Source: Pseudomonadota bacterium
GTDB taxonomy: Bacteria > Desulfobacterota > Desulfobulbia > Desulfobulbales > SURF-16
Assembly (NCBI GenBank): GCA_030597865.1
Contig: JAUVQZ010000061.1
Location: 1 to 12,897 of the forward strand
DNA length: 12,897 bases
Reading direction: 5' to 3'
Numbering within the stretch: the stretch's first letter is position 1; the number at the start of each line of letters is the position of its first letter. Both the position numbers and the translations under genes were made by a program. This document shows positions 7,234 to 12,897 of the stretch, piece by piece. The notes beneath the pieces are model-generated. The model did no database searches and was not told the origin of the DNA. It was given only the letters and a program-made list of their open reading frames with translations.

Positions 7234-7310
7234 GTGGGCGTAGCTCAGTTGGTGGTAGCCCCGGATTGTGGCTCCGGAGGTCGTGGGTTCAAGTCCCATC
7301 GCTCACCCCA
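7234..7310 (+). tRNA. tRNA-His (anticodon GTG), CCA encoded
   Basis: The cloverleaf folds with acceptor stem GTGGGCG/CGCTCAC (one G-U), anticodon stem CCGGA/TCCGG and T stem GTGGG/CCCAT. The anticodon GTG is at 7268-7270. G at 7233 supplies the extra 5' G(-1) that marks tRNA-His, facing C73, and CCA is genomically encoded at 7308-7310. The D arm reads GCTCAGTTGGTGGTAGC: the 13-22 pair is lost (C opposite T) and position 21 is G where A is usual, so its D stem has three pairs. Confidence 0.96.
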
Positions 7311-7320
7311 TTTAAACATC

Positions 7321-7359
7321 AAAAGGGATTCAGGTTTTATACCTGGATCCCTTTTTTTT
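7321..7359 (+). terminator. Intrinsic terminator of the tRNA-His transcript
   Basis: Arms at 7321-7335 and 7341-7355 pair over 15 positions with one G-T, around a TTTAT loop, and the right arm runs into eight T residues. It starts 11 nt after the tRNA CCA end. Confidence 0.9.
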
Positions 7360-7542
7360 ATTGGTGCCCGTAGAGGTTTGGAGTGAACGAATTGCAGAAC
7401 TCCTCCATACCCTCAACATCGACGGTCAAGCTCAACATCCCATCACCATTTCATTTTCCACTGCAAAATTGCTATGCTGTAAGGACACACTTTTTTTGCG
7501 GGTATTTGCCTGCCCCAAACGCTAGACAGGATTGATAGAATA

Positions 7543-10500
7543 GTGGATGATCGGCCCAAAATAAGGACAAGCTTCAAGCCCCTCTATCAGTATACCGCCC
7601 TGGCCATGGTTGTCTGGACCTCTCTTATCGTCCTTTCCCTGGCCTGGGATTACAACACCGAGCATACGGCCAACATTCAGATGGCCCGCAAGGAGGCCTT
7701 CACCTCCTTTAACAAGGACTTGGCCTTTCGCCTCTGGGCAACCAGGCATGGCGGGGTTTATGTACCTGTCACCCCGCAGACACCCGCCAATCCCTATCTC
7801 TCCCACGTCAATGATCGTGATATCATCACCGCCAACGGCAAAAAACTCACCCTGATGAACCCGACCTATATGTTGCGCCAGATGATGGTGGAATACGCCA
7901 AGCTCTACGACATCAAAGGCCACATAACCAGCCTCAAACTCCTTAACCCCGATAATCTAGCGGACCCCTGGGAGAAAAAGGCCCTGCTGGAGCTGGAAAA
8001 AGGCGCAGAGGAGGTTGTTGAGGTGGCCCTCCTGAACGGCCAACCCTATCTGCGGATGATGCGCCCCATGGTCACCACGGCCGGCTGCCTGAAATGTCAC
8101 GCCTTCCAGGACTATAGGGTTGGTGATGTGCGCGGCGGGGTGGGGGTGTCGGTGCCCTTGGCCCCTTACCTTGACCATGAACGTCAGGCCTTCCGAAATC
8201 ATCTGCTCTTCCATTTTCTCTTCTGGGCCCTGGGCCTGCTGGCCATCGGTTTTGTCAGCAGGCGCATCAAGGTCCAGCGTCTTGAGCGACAGAGATATGA
8301 GGAGAGCCTCCTCACCTTAAATAAAGAGCTTGATGACCGGGTCCAGGAGCGCACCGCAGAGTTGGGCAAAATGCTGTTATTCTCCCAGACCCTTATCAGG
8401 GTCTCTGATCAGCAATCTTTGTATCACGACATAACATCACTGGCGAAAAATGCCCTGGCTTTTGACTTCTCCACCCTCATGCTCCTGTCAAAAGATAGCA
8501 GCCGTCTTATCATCAAAGACACCATAGGCTTTCCAGAGTCAACCATAGGAACTTTTACCCTGGCCCAGGGCCAAGGCCTGTCAACCTTTGTTGTTCACGA
8601 GAAAAAAGCCGCCTCAGTAGCTGATTTCCAGAATGAACAGCGTTTTGATGTTCCCCCTCTGGTGCTTGAAAAAAATATCAGCTCAGCGCTCTGTGTGCCC
8701 ATAATGATAGACAGTGAGGTGTTCGGTGTTCTTATTGGTCACACCCTTGAGTCGCGAGAGTTTACAGATAGTGAAGTTTCTCTCTATCAAAGTCTTGCAA
8801 ACCAGTCCGCTGTAGCCCTTGAAAACCACCGGCATCTTGCCTCCGTAAAGCAGGCAGAAAGAAGAGAGAGAGAAAACGAAAGGTTTATCTCAACGGTTTT
8901 TGACACAATTCAGGACGGCATTACTGTTCTGGATTTGGACTTGAATATCGTCAAGACCAATAATGCCATGCATGCCATCTATCCGCATGTCCTCTCCATG
9001 GAGGGCAAGAAATGCTATGAGGTGTTTCATGGCGTGTCAAAGCCATGCACGGACTGTCCAACCATTCGTGCTCTGAAGAGCAAAAAACTAGAAAGGGAAG
9101 AGCTGCCGTTTATTGATGAAAATGGTGTTCAAAAAGGAGTTCTCGATTTTTTTGCCTACCCCATGCTCACAGAAGAGGGAGAGGTCTCGGGTATCGTCTG
9201 TTATCTGCGTGACATCACGGAGCGCAAACTGGCCATGGATGCCCTGCAGGTAAGTGAGGAGCGCTACCGGGAGCTTATTGAATCCACCGGCGATCTGGTA
9301 ACCAGTGTCGATGCGGAGGGGAAATTTATCTTTGTCAACCATATGGCAGAGAAGATCTTCGGTCTCCCCCCTGAGGCCTTAATCGGCAGGCCCGCCTTCC
9401 AACTTGTCCACCCGGATGACCAGCAGGCCACCACGGCCTGGCTTGAGGAATGTATCAGCACCAAGGTCAACCAGGCCACCTTTGACAACAGGCAGGTCCA
9501 TCAAAGCACTGGCGAGGCCCATCATCTCCTCTGGAGCAGTAATTTCCACTTTGATGACAACGGCGAGGTCGTTGGCGTCTATGGCATTGGCCATGACATC
9601 ACTGAGCGCAAAGAGGCAGAGGAGAAGCTCAAAGAGCTGAGCGAGCATCTCTCATTGCTACTGGAGTCCCTGCCCGTGGTGGTCTACACCAGAAAATGCC
9701 AAGGCGATCTGGGCATCACCTTTGTCAGCAGCAGAATCGAGGAGATAACCGGTTTTCCCCAGGCCAGATTCACAGAGGAGCCAACCTTCTGGGCCGACCA
9801 TCTCCACCCGGAGGATAGAAACAAGGTGATGCATGAACTGCCAACCGTTCTGGATCAGGGCCGATACCACGTCTGCTACCGTTTCCGGGTTGCTGACGGC
9901 TCCTATAGATGGTTCAGCTGCAGCCAGCGCCTCATTACCCTGCCTGATGGCAGCAACAGCCATATTGTCGGAACCTGGCAGGATATCAGCGAGGAAAAAA
10001 TGCGTCAGCTGGAGTCTGACCAGCGTCTGCAGCAGATTATCCAGGCCGATAAGCTCTCCTCCCTGGGGGAGGTGGTGGCCGGGGTGGCCCATGAGATCAA
10101 CAACCCCAACAGCTTTATCACCTATAATGTCCCTCTCCTTGCTGAGATCTGGCAGGTGCTGGAGCCCCTTATTGACCGCCAGACCTCTTCCCTACAGGAA
10201 TCAAGACTCTCCATTGATGAATACTGTGAGGATATGGCGGAGATTATCAGCGCCATCCAGACCGGTTCTGAGCGGATAAACAAGGTGGTGAACAACCTCA
10301 AAGACTTTGCCCGTTTGGACGAGAATGCCCATTCAGAGGCTGTTCAGGTCAACGAGGTGGTGGACAAGGCCTATTCCATAGTCGGGGCCCAGGTGCGGAA
10401 ATCCACTGCCAACATCGCCATCAACCTGGAACAGGATTTGCCCCTGATCCAGGGTCATTTTCAAAAGCTTGAACAGGTGGTGGCCAATCTTCTCATTAAT

Positions 10501-11178
10501 GCCGGCCATGCCATTAACGACAAGCGCCAAGGTAAGATATCCATCTCCAGCCATTATAACGAGAGATTACAGGCCATTGTGGTGAGCATTGAGGATAATG
10601 GCCTGGGCATGGTCCCTGGGACCACAGCGCGCATCTTTGAACCCTTTTTTACCACCAAAAGAAACAGTGGTGGCACCGGCCTGGGCCTTTCCGTCTCCTA
10701 TGGCCTCATTCAGGAGCATAATGGTCTCATTGGGGTGCTGTCGCGACCGGAGATCGGCACGCGCTTTACCCTGATTCTGCCCAAAGATCCGGGGCACTCC
10801 CAACTTGATCTGCAACCGACAATTCTTCTTGTGGATGAAGAGGAGAATCTCCCTGTCCTTGAGGCGGAACTGAGGAGCAGCAGGGAGAGGCATCTCGTGA
10901 CCCTGAGCAGTCAGAAAGATGTGCTCCCCTTTCTAGAGGAGCATCCGGAGGTAGACATTGTTCTGTCACCCACCAAAAGTACCCATATCGACGGCTGGCA
11001 ACTTCTGGAGCAGGTAAAGACACAGTTTCCACTCATAACGGTTGTTTTGTTGGCTGAAGGCCTTGCTGAAGGCAATAACAACCCCACCGCCCATGAGCCT
11101 GATTGTCTGCTCCAGAAAACAATGCTGACAACTGAGCGGGCCGATTGCCTCAAATCTCTCACCAGGATACGGATATGA
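7543..11178 (+). CDS. Hybrid sensor histidine kinase: DUF3365-like haem sensor, GAF, three PAS, kinase core, degenerate receiver
   Basis: This is a 1211-residue inner-membrane sensor kinase. Membrane segments at about 17-35 and 220-239 enclose a periplasmic DUF3365 (Tll0287-like) region carrying C182-L-K-C185-H186, a covalent haem c motif. The cytoplasmic part has a coiled coil, a GAF domain (about 292-430) and PAS domains at about 446-562, 573-690 and 702-819. The kinase core has its phosphorylated His at H850 in VAHEINNP, N box N982/N986, DNGLGM (1018-1023), FEPFFTTK and GGTGLGL. A receiver-like domain follows from about 1093: the acidic pocket (D1098, EEE) remains, but P1143 replaces the phospho-acceptor Asp, so it should not take phosphate. 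PAS 1 has C491, H496, C502 and C505, the cluster repeated in the next gene. The start is a GTG with AGGA 11 bases upstream. A haem-based redox or ligand sensor is inferred; the output regulator is not in the window. Confidence 0.92.
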   Translation: MDDRPKIRTSFKPLYQYTALAMVVWTSLIVLSLAWDYNTEHTANIQMARKEAFTSFNKDLAFRLWATRHGGVYVPVTPQTPANPYLSHVNDRDIITANGKKLTLMNPTYMLRQMMVEYAKLYDIKGHITSLKLLNPDNLADPWEKKALLELEKGAEEVVEVALLNGQPYLRMMRPMVTTAGCLKCHAFQDYRVGDVRGGVGVSVPLAPYLDHERQAFRNHLLFHFLFWALGLLAIGFVSRRIKVQRLERQRYEESLLTLNKELDDRVQERTAELGKMLLFSQTLIRVSDQQSLYHDITSLAKNALAFDFSTLMLLSKDSSRLIIKDTIGFPESTIGTFTLAQGQGLSTFVVHEKKAASVADFQNEQRFDVPPLVLEKNISSALCVPIMIDSEVFGVLIGHTLESREFTDSEVSLYQSLANQSAVALENHRHLASVKQAERRERENERFISTVFDTIQDGITVLDLDLNIVKTNNAMHAIYPHVLSMEGKKCYEVFHGVSKPCTDCPTIRALKSKKLEREELPFIDENGVQKGVLDFFAYPMLTEEGEVSGIVCYLRDITERKLAMDALQVSEERYRELIESTGDLVTSVDAEGKFIFVNHMAEKIFGLPPEALIGRPAFQLVHPDDQQATTAWLEECISTKVNQATFDNRQVHQSTGEAHHLLWSSNFHFDDNGEVVGVYGIGHDITERKEAEEKLKELSEHLSLLLESLPVVVYTRKCQGDLGITFVSSRIEEITGFPQARFTEEPTFWADHLHPEDRNKVMHELPTVLDQGRYHVCYRFRVADGSYRWFSCSQRLITLPDGSNSHIVGTWQDISEEKMRQLESDQRLQQIIQADKLSSLGEVVAGVAHEINNPNSFITYNVPLLAEIWQVLEPLIDRQTSSLQESRLSIDEYCEDMAEIISAIQTGSERINKVVNNLKDFARLDENAHSEAVQVNEVVDKAYSIVGAQVRKSTANIAINLEQDLPLIQGHFQKLEQVVANLLINAGHAINDKRQGKISISSHYNERLQAIVVSIEDNGLGMVPGTTARIFEPFFTTKRNSGGTGLGLSVSYGLIQEHNGLIGVLSRPEIGTRFTLILPKDPGHSQLDLQPTILLVDEEENLPVLEAELRSSRERHLVTLSSQKDVLPFLEEHPEVDIVLSPTKSTHIDGWQLLEQVKTQFPLITVVLLAEGLAEGNNNPTAHEPDCLLQKTMLTTERADCLKSLTRIRI
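10006..10158 (+). repeat. 153-nt near-identical repeat, copy 1 (kinase H-box region)
   Basis: This segment matches 12745-12897 with three differences by eye (at 10011, 10078 and one third-position T/C near the end). It encodes the dimerisation helix with the phosphorylated His. The upstream PAS domains of the two genes are not similar at this level. The true right end of the match is unknown because copy 2 is cut by the window end. Confidence 0.93.
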
Positions 11179-11261
11179 CAATATCCACATTTGAGGATCA
11201 ACCGATGTGGCCTACCGATCCAGAGAAGGATATGCACATGCGAAAGGAAAACAATGGTTGA
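11175..11261 (+). CDS. Candidate 28-residue small protein bridging the two kinases
   Basis: An ATG at 11175 overlaps the TGA of the first kinase as ATGA, with AGGA at 11164-11167, seven bases upstream. The frame runs 28 codons and ends with TGA at 11259-11261, eight bases inside the ATG of the second kinase (11254). The peptide begins MTISTFEDQP, is acidic to neutral, and has no hydrophobic or Cys motif. Overlap at both ends plus a well-spaced ribosome binding site suggest translational coupling between the kinases, either through a real small protein or a leader peptide. A frame this short can arise by chance, so it stays a candidate. Confidence 0.35.
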   Translation: MTISTFEDQPMWPTDPEKDMHMRKENNG

Positions 11262-12897
11262 GGCCGACTATACTACCTTAGACGCCATTGAGGATGGCGC
11301 CCTTATCATTGACCGGGACTATAGTATCGTCTTTGCCAACCGGGCGTTTTTGGAGATCTATAGGGCCAGGGCAGAAGATGTCGTGGGGGAACAATGCCAT
11401 ACGGTTTCGCACCAATACCCCTCTCCCTGTACGACACAAGGTGTATCAGAGGGCCATTGTGTTCATCAGACAGCGTTCAAAACAGGGGTTCCGGTAACCC
11501 TTGAACATCATCATACCTTCCCGGACGGCCGCACGAGATTGTTGCAAATCTCAGCCTCTCCCCTTAAAAATGATCAGGGAGAGGTTGTTCGCCTGCTCCA
11601 GATCGTCAAAGATATCACCGAACAGCAGGTCCTTAAAGAGACCCTTGCCTCAAGCCACCTGGAGCTTGAGAGGATATTTGCCAGCGCCCCGTTCGCCATC
11701 TCTTACCTTGACCGGCAAATGCGGGTTATACGCCTTAATCCTGCCATGGAAAAATTCATCGGCATGAAGACGGCAGAGGTGAAGGGCAGATATTGCTATG
11801 ACACCTGGGGCCAATATGCCAAAGACCAATCAAAAACGGGCCGGGCGCGGATATGCGATAACTGCAGCTCGATATATGCCCTAAAGGACGGGAAGGAGCA
11901 CGTCGGTGAAAGACGGGCCGGGGACACCTTTTTTAAAGTGCTGTCAGTTCCTGTTTTGGACCACAAGGGTATTATCATCGGCGTCATGGAGATCGGCAAT
12001 GACATCACCGAGCGTAAGCAGGCTGAAGAGGCGTTGCGCCTTGAAAGAAACAATCTCCGCAACATCCTGAACAGCATGGATGATGGTGTTTACATCGTAA
12101 ACATGCAATATGATATCGAGTATGTGAATACCAGCCTCAAAGAACAATTCGGTGAAATCCGGGACAGGAAATGCTTTGAGTATTTTCACAACCGCAGTGA
12201 GGTATGTCCATGGTGCAAAAACCCAGAGGTGTTCCAGGGAAAAACTATTCGTTGGGAATGGTCTTCCGAGATAAACAAGAAAACCTATGATCTTATTGAT
12301 ACCCCATTGAGAAATTCTGATGGCAGCATCTCACAATTAGAGATTTTCAGGGATATCAGCGAGCGAAAAAACACTGAAAGGGCCTTACGAAAAAGTAAGG
12401 AGGAGTGGGAGAGAACCTTTAACTCCATCCCTGACATTGTCACCCTCCAGGACCCTGACATGCGTATTGTCAGGATCAACCAGGCAGGCTGTGACACCCT
12501 TGGCATTTCATGCGACCAGATAAGCGGCCAGCATTGCTATGAGCTTTTCCATGGTTCATCTGAACCATGCCAGAACTGCCCACTTCTGGACACAAAGAGG
12601 GATTTTCAACCCTATAGCAGGGAAATGTACCATGACAAGCTGAAAAAAACCTTTCTGGTTTCTGCTGCCCCGGTCCTGGATGGGCAGGGGAACATGGAAT
12701 ATATCGCCCATATTGCCAAAGACATAACCGATCAAAAGATGGTGCAGCTCGAGTCTGACCAGCGTCTGCAGCAGATTATCCAGGCCGATAAGCTCTCCTC
12801 CCTGGGAGAGGTGGTGGCCGGGGTGGCCCATGAGATCAACAACCCCAACAGCTTTATCACCTATAATGTCCCTCTCCTTGCCGAGATCTGGCAGGTG
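11254..12897 (+). CDS. Sensor histidine kinase with four Cys-rich PAS domains (3' end beyond window)
   Basis: The frame is open from the ATG at 11254 to the window end (548 codons, no stop). AAGGA lies five bases before the start. No membrane segment or signal peptide is visible, so it should be cytoplasmic. Four PAS domains follow in order, at roughly residues 5-125, 140-255, 260-375 and 385-495, with typical ends such as KDITEQQ, NDITERK, RDISERK and KDITDQK. Each has a Cys cluster: C48/H53/C59 with C69; C181 with C201-x2-C204; C307/H312/C318/C321; and C428/H433/C439/C442. The kinase core then begins (SDQRLQQIIQADKLSSLGE) and reaches the phosphorylated His H526 in VAHEINNP before the window stops. 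Its first 153 nt are nearly identical to the upstream kinase. The 75-nt spacing, same strand and bridging small frame suggest co-expression. The ATPase domain is presumed to lie outside. Confidence 0.9.
   Translation, partial: MVEADYTTLDAIEDGALIIDRDYSIVFANRAFLEIYRARAEDVVGEQCHTVSHQYPSPCTTQGVSEGHCVHQTAFKTGVPVTLEHHHTFPDGRTRLLQISASPLKNDQGEVVRLLQIVKDITEQQVLKETLASSHLELERIFASAPFAISYLDRQMRVIRLNPAMEKFIGMKTAEVKGRYCYDTWGQYAKDQSKTGRARICDNCSSIYALKDGKEHVGERRAGDTFFKVLSVPVLDHKGIIIGVMEIGNDITERKQAEEALRLERNNLRNILNSMDDGVYIVNMQYDIEYVNTSLKEQFGEIRDRKCFEYFHNRSEVCPWCKNPEVFQGKTIRWEWSSEINKKTYDLIDTPLRNSDGSISQLEIFRDISERKNTERALRKSKEEWERTFNSIPDIVTLQDPDMRIVRINQAGCDTLGISCDQISGQHCYELFHGSSEPCQNCPLLDTKRDFQPYSREMYHDKLKKTFLVSAAPVLDGQGNMEYIAHIAKDITDQKMVQLESDQRLQQIIQADKLSSLGEVVAGVAHEINNPNSFITYNVPLLAEIWQV
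12745..12897 (+). repeat. 153-nt near-identical repeat, copy 2 (kinase H-box region)
   Basis: This is the partner of 10006-10158 at an offset of 2739 nt, with about 98% identity. The window ends inside it, so the duplication or conversion tract may extend further. Confidence 0.93.

Noticed and set aside
7234..7310. tRNA-His as an integration site for a mobile element
   Set aside because: I found no repeat of the tRNA 3' end elsewhere in the window and no integrase gene.
7380..7398. Sigma-54 promoter upstream of kinase 1
   Set aside because: TGGAGTG and TTGCA are present, but the GG and GC doublets are 12 bases apart instead of the required 10.

Overview
The window looks like a chromosomal segment of a free-living, sensor-rich, anaerobic or microaerobic Gram-negative bacterium. 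I would guess a Desulfobacterota (Desulfobulbales-like) lineage. This is inference from gene content: an Mrp/Nbp35 ATPase with Cys-rich tails, a single-domain CheX-like protein, a CxxCH-bearing DUF3365-type sensor kinase, PAS domains with Cys/His clusters, and a PilZ protein. No 16S rRNA or other taxonomic marker is present.

Layout. Positions 21-2629 hold three minus-strand genes. Reading along the minus strand these are a CheX-like protein (2629-2090), a strong bidirectional terminator (about 2001-2042), an Mrp/ApbC-type Fe-S cluster carrier ATPase (1732-782), a perfect 27-bp hairpin, and a glyoxalase II-like metallo-beta-lactamase-fold hydrolase (656-21). A plus-strand uup-type ABC-F ATPase (2869-4677) converges on a minus-strand pair: an M23-type peptidase domain protein (5742-5206) followed by an unrecognised 162-residue protein (5181-4693). 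A PilZ protein diverges from this pair at 5881. A two-ended zinc-ribbon protein follows at 6492, then a tRNA-His with its own promoter and terminator (7164-7359).

The right-hand 5.4 kb is a tandem of large sensor histidine kinases. The first (7543-11178, 1211 residues) combines a periplasmic DUF3365-like haem-binding region, a GAF domain, three PAS domains, a kinase core and a degenerate receiver that has lost its phospho-acceptor Asp. The second (from 11254, running off the window end) has four PAS domains and then a kinase core. The start of that core is nearly identical at the DNA level to that of the first kinase: 153 nt with 3 differences, where the window cuts off. Four PAS domains across the two proteins share the cluster C-x4-H-x5-C, in three cases followed by x2-C. 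A 28-codon reading frame bridges the two kinases by overlapping the stop of one and the start of the other.

The most distinctive material is this kinase pair: the shared Cys/His PAS signature, the near-identical core, the dead receiver and the bridging small ORF. I see no phage, IS, CRISPR or defence genes. The remaining genes are ordinary housekeeping and signalling functions.
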